From the NCBI GenBank assembly GCA_001800945.1, contig MGWJ01000046.1, positions 1 to 11,061 on the forward strand: a stretch of DNA of 11,061 nucleotides. The letters run 5' to 3'. The DNA is from Flavobacteria bacterium RIFCSPLOWO2_12_FULL_31_7 (GTDB lineage Bacteria; Bacteroidota; Bacteroidia; Flavobacteriales; Flavobacteriaceae). Under the pieces are notes generated by a model. That model was not told the DNA's origin, searched no databases, and saw only the letters and a program-made list of their open reading frames with translations. The translations under genes and the position numbers were made by a program. Positions 1 to 7,120 of the stretch are shown piece by piece (the first letter of the stretch is position 1; every line of letters starts with the position of its first letter).

Positions 1-335
1 CAATACATGAAAATAAAGGGTATTCGCCTTTATACGGACATTTATCAGGTGGGAATTATGCCTTGCCAACAACAATTATTTCCCATAATAAATACTTAGA
101 TTCTATTGTAAAGTATAGTTTAAGTACTAAAAAAGAGGTTACTTTTTTTACAGCCCCATTCAGAATTTCAAATAACGATTTTAGTTTTATAAATAAATTA
201 AAAACCAAAATACCTAATTTGAAAGATTTTTCAAATGCATTGCCCCATGATAACTATTTTCAAAATAATAGCCATTTAAATAATGAAGGTGCGATTGCTT
301 TCACCAATATTTTAATTGAAAAACTTAAATTATAA
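1..335 (+). CDS. SGNH/GDSL-like protein, C-terminal fragment (5' end outside window)
   Basis: The reading frame is open from base 3 to the TAA at 333-335 and has no start in the window, so the gene begins upstream; the TTG at 63 is internal. The 110 visible residues align without large gaps to the last ~111 residues of the next two genes. All three share an N-x-G-[FY/S]-x-PL opening block, a D-x-Y-F segment, and a terminal SHLN..GA motif that corresponds to the catalytic-His block of SGNH hydrolases. The residue three before this His is Asn, where classical SGNH enzymes have Asp. None of the three cysteines shared by the two downstream copies is present, so this is the most diverged paralogue. 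Its stop codon directly abuts the next ATG, indicating one operon. A role in acylation or deacylation of a surface polysaccharide is inferred from context only. Confidence 0.8.
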   Translation, partial: IHENKGYSPLYGHLSGGNYALPTTIISHNKYLDSIVKYSLSTKKEVTFFTAPFRISNNDFSFINKLKTKIPNLKDFSNALPHDNYFQNNSHLNNEGAIAFTNILIEKLKL

Positions 336-1217
336 ATGAAATCATTTGTAAAATATATTCTAAAAATTGTATTTATACTCGTTATAAGTGCTTGTTTGTT
401 GGATTTTATTTTTACTAATGTTTATGGAAAGTCTTCAGAAAGAAATAAAATTCAAGCTGTAATTAATGGCAATATAAAGAATTTTGATGTGGTAGTTTTA
501 GGTTCTTCAAGAGCAAATAATCATATTGTAACGAATGAATTTATAAAAGAAAACATTCATGCCTTTAATTACGGAATGAGCGGTTCTAGTTTGGAAGAAT
601 CTGCATTGCTTTTACAATTAATGATTGAAAAGAAATGGAACATCAAAAATGTTTTGTTAGAAGTTGATTTGAATGTGAATTCTGAAAGTTATTCTGACGG
701 AACCAGAGCTTTGTATATGCCATATTTAAGAAATAAAACGATTTCCAATTATTACAAATCTTCTGAAAATTTCAATTCACTTTATTATGTTCCGTTTTAT
801 AGATATGTTGTTTATGAAGCCAAAATTGGAGTAAGAGAATTGTTTTTCTCCATCATGAAAAGAAAATCAAATGCTTTGCAAAATGGAGGTTTTTATCCCT
901 TAACTAACCAAGGTAAAAACATGTCATACGATTTGTCTAAATATGCTCCAAAAGCCAATAAGAATTATCAAAAAATCAAAGACTTATGTCGAACTTATAA
1001 AATTAATTTAATTGCAATTACCACTCCAATGTGCGCCAATACTGTGAATATGGATTATTTTCAGGCCTTGAAAAAAAGGTATCCAGAAATTCATAATTTT
1101 GAAGATGTAGTAACAGATGATATCTATTTTTCATCTTGCGGACATCTAAATGTTGCTGGAGCTAAAATTTTTACCCAACATATAATTGCCTCTTTTAAGG
1201 AGTCAAAAATTTTATAA
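336..1217 (+). CDS. Membrane-anchored SGNH/GDSL-like protein, paralogue 2
   Basis: This 293-residue protein has one hydrophobic N-terminal segment (about residues 8-28), probably a signal anchor placing the rest outside the cytoplasm. SGNH-like blocks follow in order: VVLGSSRANNH (block I, candidate nucleophile Ser58), FNYGMSGS (77-84, block II Gly), VLLEVDLN (about 106-113), and SCGHLN with candidate catalytic His270. The usual Asp three residues before that His is Ser267; a conserved Asp lies further upstream in the VVTDD stretch. Cysteines 218, 233 and 268 are shared with the next gene. The ATG immediately follows the upstream TAA. About half of all residues match the next gene by eye, indicating tandem duplication. 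SGNH proteins in such loci often add or remove acetyl or other acyl groups on glycans; the substrate here is unknown and activity is not certain. Confidence 0.75.
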   Translation: MKSFVKYILKIVFILVISACLLDFIFTNVYGKSSERNKIQAVINGNIKNFDVVVLGSSRANNHIVTNEFIKENIHAFNYGMSGSSLEESALLLQLMIEKKWNIKNVLLEVDLNVNSESYSDGTRALYMPYLRNKTISNYYKSSENFNSLYYVPFYRYVVYEAKIGVRELFFSIMKRKSNALQNGGFYPLTNQGKNMSYDLSKYAPKANKNYQKIKDLCRTYKINLIAITTPMCANTVNMDYFQALKKRYPEIHNFEDVVTDDIYFSSCGHLNVAGAKIFTQHIIASFKESKIL

Positions 1218-2102
1218 ATGAACCGTTTTTTAAAACTTACGATACAATCCCTTTTATTGCTTTTTGCAGCTGCTTTGTTGTTAGATGTAGTATATACTGT
1301 TGTTATTTCTCATTCTTCGGAGAGAAATAAAATTGAAAATGTGATTCATACTTCTCATAAAAAGTATGATGTAATTATTATGGGTACTTCTCGCGCCAAC
1401 AATCATTTTGTTACAGAATTATTCGAAAAACAGGGTTTGAAAGCTTTTAATTATGGTATGAGTGGTTCACATCTGTTTGAAACCGCCCTGCTTTTGAAAT
1501 TAATGGTTGCGAATCAATATGAAATTAAAAATTTAGTTTTAGAAGCGGATTTGAGTATTTGTAATGAAAAAAGAGATGAAGGTACTACTGCCCGATTTAT
1601 GCCGTATATTCACAGGAATGATATTATCAAAAAACATTATGAAAATGAAGCAGATTTTTATCCGATTTATTATTTGCCGTTTTACAGATATATCAAATTT
1701 GACAATAAAATTGGTTTTAGAGAACTGAGTGATGTAGCTTCCCAAAAAACCACTAATACGTTACATAATAAAGGTTATTACCCTTTAATTTCTCATAAAA
1801 AAGGCAATATGAAGAATAATATTTCTTCTTTACAACCTATCAGAAACAAATATTACGAAGAAATCAAACAAATTTGTAAACAAAATAACATCAAGTTAAC
1901 TGTAGTGATGACGCCAATGTGTGAAAACACCAAAGGTTTAGAATATTTTAATAAAGTGCAACAACTTTATCCTGAAATTCATAATTTTGAAAATGTGGTT
2001 ACTGATGATAAATATTTTGCATCTTGTGGACATTTAAATGACGAAGGCGCCAGAATATATACCAATAGAATAATTAAAGAATTTTTTGAGGTTAAAAAAT
2101 AA
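1218..2102 (+). CDS. Membrane-anchored SGNH/GDSL-like protein, paralogue 3
   Basis: This 294-residue protein is a close tandem paralogue of the preceding gene. It has the same architecture: an N-terminal hydrophobic anchor (about residues 8-29), a conserved SSERNKI stretch just after it, block I IIMGTSRANNH with candidate Ser58, FNYGMSGS (77-84), and a C-terminal SCGHLN with His272. Again Ser, not Asp, sits three residues before the His. Cysteines 220, 235 and 270 correspond to those of paralogue 2. Similarity extends to the DNA: an identical 18-bp stretch occurs at 1086-1103 and 1974-1991. The ATG directly follows the previous stop with zero spacing. The probable role is periplasmic or outer-leaflet modification of a polysaccharide or lipid-linked glycan. 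This is inferred from family and neighbours; no substrate can be read from the sequence. Confidence 0.75.
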   Translation: MNRFLKLTIQSLLLLFAAALLLDVVYTVVISHSSERNKIENVIHTSHKKYDVIIMGTSRANNHFVTELFEKQGLKAFNYGMSGSHLFETALLLKLMVANQYEIKNLVLEADLSICNEKRDEGTTARFMPYIHRNDIIKKHYENEADFYPIYYLPFYRYIKFDNKIGFRELSDVASQKTTNTLHNKGYYPLISHKKGNMKNNISSLQPIRNKYYEEIKQICKQNNIKLTVVMTPMCENTKGLEYFNKVQQLYPEIHNFENVVTDDKYFASCGHLNDEGARIYTNRIIKEFFEVKK

Positions 2103-2114
2103 ATTGAAGTTTTA

Positions 2115-3515
2115 ATGAATAAAAAAAATATAGGAGTTGTTATCACAGATGGAGTAGGATTTAGAAATTTTATTTTAAGCGATTTTATTTCAGAAGCTAA
2201 GAAAGAATTTAATTCTATTGTTATTTTTTCTTGCTTGCCAATTAGTGCTTATGAATCTTTTCAGTTAGATTGTAAAATCATTGAATTAGAGGTGTTTACA
2301 GAAAAATTTCCAACTTGGTTTTTTAGAAAAACTAAAGAAGTTGCTCATTTACAACTACACAAAAAAGGGAATTTCGGTATTGAAGATAATTTAAATGCGA
2401 ATCGCTCTAGAAGTAATAATCCAAGAGGTTTGGCTACTAAATTCATTTTCGGATTCACCAATATGTTTCATTCAGAAAAATGGATTCAACGCTATAATAC
2501 ATTTCAGCAACTGACTTTTAAAAGTCATACTCTTACCCAAGCTTACGAAAAATTACTTGTTGAAAATAATATAGATTTATTGTTTTTTACGCATCAAAGA
2601 CCACCTTATATTGCCCCGCTTATTTATGCCGCAGAAAAATTGAAACTTAAAACTTCAGCTTTTATTTTTAGTTGGGACAATTTAGCTTCTAAAGGAAGAA
2701 TGGCAGGAAATTTTGATTATTATTTAGTGTGGAGTGAATTGATGCAATCGGAATTATTGCATTTTTATCGAAGTATTAAAGCAGAGAATATTCATATTGT
2801 TGGAACTCCTCAATTTGAACCGTATGTTTTGGAAAGATACCAATCGACCAAAGAAGAATTTGCTCAAAAATTCAACATTGATAGTACTAAACCAACTGTT
2901 TTTTTTAGTTGTGGTGATGTTTCTACAAGTCCAAATGATCCGGTTTATATTGAAGCTATCGCCAAAGGAATTGTTGAAAATAAATTTATTCAAGCTGTCA
3001 ATTTATTGGTCCGAACTTCTCCAGCAGAAGAGCCTGCCCGTTTTAAATCGTTAGCTGATAAATATCCTTTCATTATTTGGAATTATCCAGATTGGTTTCA
3101 AGCGCGTTCCAACCATCAAGAAAATTGGTCGCAACGTATTCCATCAGTTAATGATGTGAAAAATTTGAGAGCTTTATTGGCTTATACAGACATTAGCGTG
3201 AATATGTTATCTACCATGAGTTTGGATAATATGTTGTTCCAGAAACCTGTAATTAACACTGTTTTTGGAAATGGAGAAAATGGACTAAAAAACGACCAAC
3301 GCTTTTTCAATTATGCACACATTAAAAAAGTAATTGATGGCAACGCTCTTTGGATTGCCAAAAATGAAAATGAATTAATTGAAGCCATAAATGGCTATTT
3401 ACAACAACCTAATTTACGACTTCAAGAACAAAACGATATGATTCAACTACAAATTGGCAAACCTTTACTTGGAACAAGTGCTAATATTGTTAAGGTGTTA
3501 TCTAATATAATATAG
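2115..3515 (+). CDS. GT-B-like glycosyl/glycerophosphotransferase-type protein, 'SWDN' family
   Basis: This 466-residue protein has no signal peptide or clear membrane span and should be cytosolic or membrane-peripheral. It looks like a GT-B fold enzyme. The N-terminal Rossmann-like half ends in FTHQRPPYIAPLIYAAEKL (158-176), followed by the linker motif FSWDNLASKGR (185-195), FDYYLVWSELM (200-210) and HIVGTPQFEPY (227-237). The C-terminal half contains YTDISVNMLSTMSLDNMLFQ (357-376) followed by KPVI, which resembles the donor-binding region of CDP-glycerol glycerophosphotransferase-like and UDP-glycosyltransferase-like proteins (TD.S....D....KP). I recognise the style but not a characterised orthologue, so donor and acceptor are unassigned. 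A 12-nt gap separates it from the SGNH genes, and its TAG directly abuts the next ATG, so it is transcribed with its neighbours and probably contributes a residue to the same glycan. Confidence 0.65.
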   Translation: MNKKNIGVVITDGVGFRNFILSDFISEAKKEFNSIVIFSCLPISAYESFQLDCKIIELEVFTEKFPTWFFRKTKEVAHLQLHKKGNFGIEDNLNANRSRSNNPRGLATKFIFGFTNMFHSEKWIQRYNTFQQLTFKSHTLTQAYEKLLVENNIDLLFFTHQRPPYIAPLIYAAEKLKLKTSAFIFSWDNLASKGRMAGNFDYYLVWSELMQSELLHFYRSIKAENIHIVGTPQFEPYVLERYQSTKEEFAQKFNIDSTKPTVFFSCGDVSTSPNDPVYIEAIAKGIVENKFIQAVNLLVRTSPAEEPARFKSLADKYPFIIWNYPDWFQARSNHQENWSQRIPSVNDVKNLRALLAYTDISVNMLSTMSLDNMLFQKPVINTVFGNGENGLKNDQRFFNYAHIKKVIDGNALWIAKNENELIEAINGYLQQPNLRLQEQNDMIQLQIGKPLLGTSANIVKVLSNII

Positions 3516-4589
3516 ATGAAAAAAATAGCTGTTATCTGTAATTATGAATTACTGCCTGAAAGAGTAGGTGGGATGGATCGTTTTTTTTGGCTATTTAATC
3601 AAGAATGCCTAAAATTGAATTACCAAATTGATTGGTTTTTTCCGAATGTGTCTCATCACGGTCAGTATTCCGAATTACATATTATTGCTCCAGAAAAAAA
3701 TCAAACTTTAGAAAGTAAGTTTTTACAGTTTTCGGAAAGTGAAAATAAAAAATATGACGTAGTTATTACCCATTTTTTAGAGTTGTGTACCTCATTTTCG
3801 AAAAAAGTCAAACTTCAAAATCCCAACACGAAATTTATAGCAATCGATCATAATCCAAGACCAATTGGTGGTTATCCTTTAAAAAAAAGAGTAGAAAAAC
3901 GAATAAAAGGATTACTTTACGCTCCGTATACAGATTTATTTGTAGGTGTTTCGGATTATACTAGAAAAAATATTTTAATTGATTTTGGAAATCATTTAAG
4001 TAAAAAAACAATTGTGGTGTATAACGGAATCGAATTCCAACAGTATCAAGTTAGAACTAACCGAGCTGTAATGCATCCTACTTTTTTAGTAGCTTGTCAT
4101 TTACGAGAATCGAAAGGCATTCAGGATTTAATTGAAGCGGTGCATATTTTGCCTACAGAAATTAAAAATCATATTGTGATTGATGTTTATGGTGGTGGCG
4201 AATATAAAACGCATTTGGATGAATTAATTTCGAAATATAACTTGACAAATAATTTCAATTTCAAAGGAAGTGTAAATAATTTGTACGCTATTTATTTTCA
4301 GTACGATTATTTATTACAACCTACTCATATGGAGTGTTTTAGCTTGTCTATTTTAGAAAGTTTAAGTGCGAATGTTCCGGTTATCACCACTTCTGTTGGT
4401 GGTAATGAAGAAGCGATTGAACACCACAAAAATGGTTACATTTATAAACCTAAAGATGTTTTAGCATTAAAAGATATTATTCAAAAAGTATTTGAAGGAA
4501 AATTAACAATCAGTGAAAATACCCGATTACTAATTGAAACTCATTTTACAATTGATAAAATGGTACAAGAACATCTAAACTTACTATAA
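3516..4589 (+). CDS. Family 4 glycosyltransferase (GT-B, retaining)
   Basis: This 357-residue protein has GT4 features. A glycine loop with VGGMDRFFW (17-25) lies at the N-terminus, where the GGx acceptor loop of this family sits. The interdomain region carries VVYNGIEFQ (167-175). The C-terminal nucleotide-sugar domain begins with ACHLRESKGIQDLIEA (193-208), in which Arg197 and Lys200 match the conserved phosphate-binding Arg/Lys. It continues with DVYGGGEY (223-230) and an EX7E motif at Glu273-Glu281 (ECFSLSILE), followed by VPVITTSVGGNEE. The protein should transfer a sugar from a nucleotide donor, with retention, to a lipid-linked glycan at the cytoplasmic face of the inner membrane. The sugar specificity cannot be read. 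The ATG abuts the preceding TAG; the next gene starts 3 nt after the stop. Confidence 0.85.
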   Translation: MKKIAVICNYELLPERVGGMDRFFWLFNQECLKLNYQIDWFFPNVSHHGQYSELHIIAPEKNQTLESKFLQFSESENKKYDVVITHFLELCTSFSKKVKLQNPNTKFIAIDHNPRPIGGYPLKKRVEKRIKGLLYAPYTDLFVGVSDYTRKNILIDFGNHLSKKTIVVYNGIEFQQYQVRTNRAVMHPTFLVACHLRESKGIQDLIEAVHILPTEIKNHIVIDVYGGGEYKTHLDELISKYNLTNNFNFKGSVNNLYAIYFQYDYLLQPTHMECFSLSILESLSANVPVITTSVGGNEEAIEHHKNGYIYKPKDVLALKDIIQKVFEGKLTISENTRLLIETHFTIDKMVQEHLNLL

Positions 4590-4592
4590 AAA

Positions 4593-5750
4593 ATGAAAAT
4601 TGGCTTTCTTACCCCCGAATACCCACACGAAAAAACAGGTAATTCTGGTGGTTTAGGTACGAGTATCAAAAACTTGGCTCATGCGCTTACGGCTATGGGC
4701 CATGAAGTACTTATTTTAGTATATGGCCAACAAAAAGATGCCATTTTTTTAGATCATAAGGTGGAAGTACACCAAATTAAAAATATAAAATTCAAAGGTC
4801 TTTCTTGGTTTTTTACGCGAAAGAAAATTGAAAAAATCATCAATTCTTTATACGAAAAAAAGAAAATAGAAATTGTTGAAGCAACTGACTGGACAGGGAT
4901 TACCTCTTTCATACAACCTAAAAAATGTCCAATAGTCATTAAGTTAAACGGAAGTGATACTTATTTTTGTCATTTAGATCAACGTCCCGTGAAATGGATA
5001 AATAAATTTCATGAAAAAAGAGCCTTACAAAATGCCAATGGACATATTTCAGTAAGCGCGTATACAGCAAAAATGACGAATCAAGTTTTCAAGCAAAATC
5101 ATAATTTTACTATTATTCACAATGGTATTGATATGCGTCTGTTCGAAAAAAGTAATGTTATTTCTTCTGAAAATAATGATATCATTTTATATTTTGGAAC
5201 TTTAATTCGTAAAAAAGGGTTGTTAGAATTGCCTCTAGCTTTTAATCTCATTCATGAAAAAAATCCCGATGCACAACTGGTTTTAGTAGGTAAAGATGCT
5301 TCTGATATTATTTCTGGAAATTCTTCTACTTGGCAAATGATGCAGCATTTATTTACACCAAGTGCTTTGGAAAAAGTAACTTATTTCGGACCTGTAGCGT
5401 ATTCAGAAGTTAAAAAACAAATTGAGAAAGCCACCGTTTGTGTTTTTCCAACTTACGCCGAAGCCTTACCAGTTTCTTGGTTAGAAGCTATGGCGATGGA
5501 AAAAGCAATTGTTGCCTCCAATATTGGTTGGGGAAATGAAATTGTAGAAAATGGTATTTCTGGTTTTTTAGCGCATCCATCTCATCATCAAGAATATGCC
5601 GATAGAATTTTACAGTTATTAGCGGATTCTTCTTTAAGGGAAAGCATGGAACGCCAAGCCAAGTTGCGAATTTCATCACATTTTGAGATTCATTTAATTG
5701 CGAATCAGAATGTGGCTTTTTATGAGAAGCTTGTGGCTAGAGTGAAGTGA
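4593..5750 (+). CDS. Family 4 glycosyltransferase (GT-B, retaining)
   Basis: This 385-residue protein is a canonical GT4 enzyme. It starts with MKIGFLTPEYPH and a GNSGGLGTSIKNLA loop (16-29), the usual N-terminal glycine-rich acceptor loop. IIHNGIDMRLF (174-184) marks the interdomain hinge. FGTLIRKKGLLELP (201-214) supplies the Arg/Lys pair that binds the donor diphosphate, and QLVLVGKD (228-235) follows. The EX7E motif is Glu290-Glu298 (EALPVSWLE), followed by AIVASNIGWGNEIV. It differs clearly from the GT4 immediately upstream, so the two probably add different residues or linkages. It is the last gene of the left block: downstream lies the only sizeable intergenic gap, and I see no convincing hairpin terminator after the TGA. 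Confidence 0.88.
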   Translation: MKIGFLTPEYPHEKTGNSGGLGTSIKNLAHALTAMGHEVLILVYGQQKDAIFLDHKVEVHQIKNIKFKGLSWFFTRKKIEKIINSLYEKKKIEIVEATDWTGITSFIQPKKCPIVIKLNGSDTYFCHLDQRPVKWINKFHEKRALQNANGHISVSAYTAKMTNQVFKQNHNFTIIHNGIDMRLFEKSNVISSENNDIILYFGTLIRKKGLLELPLAFNLIHEKNPDAQLVLVGKDASDIISGNSSTWQMMQHLFTPSALEKVTYFGPVAYSEVKKQIEKATVCVFPTYAEALPVSWLEAMAMEKAIVASNIGWGNEIVENGISGFLAHPSHHQEYADRILQLLADSSLRESMERQAKLRISSHFEIHLIANQNVAFYEKLVARVK

Positions 5751-5931
5751 TTTTGGATTTGGGTTGTGAGTTGTGAGTTGTGAGTTGTGAGTTGGTGAGT
5801 GGGAGAGTTGGTGATTTGGTGATTTGGAGTTAAGTGATTTACGATTTACGATTTGGGTTTTGAGTTGTGAGTAGGTTATGGGTAGATGGAGTGATGAGGT
5901 GGTTGGTAGATTTGGAGATGGGGTGATTTTA
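5751..5931. repeat. G/T-rich, C-depleted low-complexity intergenic tract
   Basis: This tract between the two gene blocks is compositionally extreme. By my count the + strand of 5751-5930 carries about 73 G but only two C (5842 and 5849). It is built from degenerate short units with roughly 7-8 bp spacing: GTTGTGA, GTGATTTG (5811-5818 and 5819-5826) and ACGATTT (5841-5847 and 5848-5854). Stops are frequent in the + frames, and the repetitive content argues against coding on the minus strand. Several GG/GGG runs could allow two-tetrad G-quadruplexes in the non-template strand or the nascent RNA. I have an uncertain memory of similar heptamer strings between genes in flavobacterial genomes. Its function is unknown. 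Confidence 0.8.
5763..5798. repeat. Tandem heptamer GTTGTGA, four perfect copies plus one variant
   Basis: Four exact head-to-tail copies of GTTGTGA occupy 5763-5769, 5770-5776, 5777-5783 and 5784-5790. An 8-bp variant, GTTGGTGA, follows at 5791-5798, and another isolated exact copy is at 5864-5870. Such an array could change copy number by slippage. It begins 13 bp after the stop of the upstream gene and lies over 200 bp before the next start codon, so it would not change any reading frame. Confidence 0.85.
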
Positions 5932-5974
5932 CTTTGAAATGGCTTTTTGACTAAATAAAATTGAAAAATATATA

Positions 5975-6004
5975 CTGCGATTTACCTAGATAATGTTATA
6001 TTTG
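5975..6004 (+). promoter_or_regulatory. gmd: Candidate Bacteroidota-type promoter for the gmd operon
   Basis: TATATTTG at 5997-6004 matches the Bacteroidota -7 consensus TAnnTTTG exactly. A CTG at 5975-5977 is one base off the -33 TTG element, with a 19-bp spacer inside the usual 17-23 range. Transcription would then start close to 6010, about 20 nt before the ATG at 6032. It is the only good match in the gap, but AT-rich DNA gives chance hits, so this is tentative. Confidence 0.4.
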
Positions 6005-6031
6005 GACTTTCAATTCAAGAAGTTTCAAAAA

Positions 6032-7117
6032 ATGAAAATAGCATTAATCACAGGTATTAACGGGCAAGATGGTTCGTATTTAGCAGAATTATTATTAGAA
6101 AAAGGATATGAAGTGCACGGTATTATTCGTCGTAGTTCTACTTTTAATACGGAACGTATTGAACATTTATATATTGAATCTCTTCTAAAAGATTTACATA
6201 AAGACAAAAAAATCAAATTGCATTATGGAGATATGACTGATGCAACAAGTTTAATTCGCTTGGTTCAGGAAATTCGTCCAGATGAAATTTATAATTTAGC
6301 GGCACAATCTCACGTTAAAGTGTCTTTTGATATGCCAGAATATACTGCTGAAACTGATGGTGTGGGAACTTTACGTTTGCTAGAAGCTATTAGAATTTGT
6401 GGTTTAGGTGAAACTACTCGTATTTATCAAGCTTCTACTTCAGAATTATACGGAAAAGTGCAAGAAGTTCCTCAAACTGAAACGACACCCTTTTATCCTC
6501 GTTCTCCTTATGGAGTGGCGAAATTATATGCGTATTGGATTACCAAAAACTACCGTGAATCATACGGAATGTATGCGGTTAACGGAATTTTATTCAACCA
6601 CGAATCAGAACGAAGAGGTGAAACTTTCGTAACTAGAAAAATTACGTTGTCTGCTTCTAGAATTAAACACGGCATTCAAGATAAACTATACTTAGGAAAC
6701 TTAGATTCACTACGCGATTGGGGTTATGCTAAAGATTATGTAGAATGTATGTGGTTAATGCTACAACAAGATACACCTGAAGATTATGTGATTGGAACAG
6801 GCGTACAATATTCGGTTCGTTATTTTTGCGAATTGGCTTTTAGAGAAGCTGGTATCGAATTAATTTGGAAAGGTGAAAACGAAAACGAAATTGGTGTTTG
6901 TGCAGCAACTGGAAAAACCATCATTGAAGTAGATCCGAATTATTACCGTCCTGCGGAAGTAGAAAGTTTATTAGGTGATCCAACCAAAGCGCGAACACAA
7001 TTAGGTTGGGATCCAAGTAAAACTTCCATTGAAGAATTAGTACGAATCATGATGGAACACGATTTAAAATACGTAGTTCGTTTTAAAGATAGAGATTCCT
7101 TAAATAAATACGAATAA
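6032..7117 (+). CDS. gmd: GDP-mannose 4,6-dehydratase
   Basis: This enzyme converts GDP-D-mannose to GDP-4-keto-6-deoxy-D-mannose, the precursor of GDP-fucose, GDP-colitose, GDP-rhamnose and GDP-perosamine. Using the ATG at 6032 the protein has 361 residues. It is an extended short-chain dehydrogenase with the NADP-binding loop GINGQDG (8-14), IIRRSSTFNTER (31-42) whose Arg pair fits NADP preference, ASTSELYG (134-141) with the catalytic Thr136/Glu138 region, and YGVAKLYAYW (160-169) giving Tyr160 and Lys164. FNHES.RRGETFVTRK and YFRPAEVE-like (YYRPAEVE) signatures are also present. The frame extends to an ATG at 5993, but those 13 extra residues are not family-like and overlap the candidate promoter, while the protein from 6032 starts exactly as known Gmd proteins do (MKIALITG). 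It heads the right-hand operon. Confidence 0.95.
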   Translation: MKIALITGINGQDGSYLAELLLEKGYEVHGIIRRSSTFNTERIEHLYIESLLKDLHKDKKIKLHYGDMTDATSLIRLVQEIRPDEIYNLAAQSHVKVSFDMPEYTAETDGVGTLRLLEAIRICGLGETTRIYQASTSELYGKVQEVPQTETTPFYPRSPYGVAKLYAYWITKNYRESYGMYAVNGILFNHESERRGETFVTRKITLSASRIKHGIQDKLYLGNLDSLRDWGYAKDYVECMWLMLQQDTPEDYVIGTGVQYSVRYFCELAFREAGIELIWKGENENEIGVCAATGKTIIEVDPNYYRPAEVESLLGDPTKARTQLGWDPSKTSIEELVRIMMEHDLKYVVRFKDRDSLNKYE

Positions 7118-7120
7118 TTG

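Noticed and set aside
63..335. A separate 90-residue gene starting at TTG 63
   Set aside because: The frame is open to the left edge, and the residues before 63 also align to the paralogues, so this is the tail of a longer gene.
384..395. Lipobox-like ISAC at residues 17-20 of SGNH paralogue 2
   Set aside because: The hydrophobic stretch continues well past the Cys, and paralogue 3 has no Cys at this point, so a signal anchor is more likely than a lipoprotein signal.
1539..1745. Minus-strand frames inside the SGNH, glycosyltransferase and gmd genes
   Set aside because: Each is short, lies wholly opposite a well-supported gene, and has no family-like motif; they are antisense shadows.
5763..5870. 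CRISPR-like array
   Set aside because: The units are 7-8 bp, contiguous and without spacers, and no cas-like genes are nearby; it is a simple low-complexity repeat.
5929..5936. TTACTTTG as an alternative -7 promoter element
   Set aside because: It misses the second position of TAnnTTTG, and the nearest upstream TTG gives a spacer of only 14 bp; the match at 5997-6004 is better.
5751..5992. Rho-independent terminator after the left block
   Set aside because: The tract has almost no C, so it cannot form a G-C stem, and no inverted repeat followed by a T run was found by eye.
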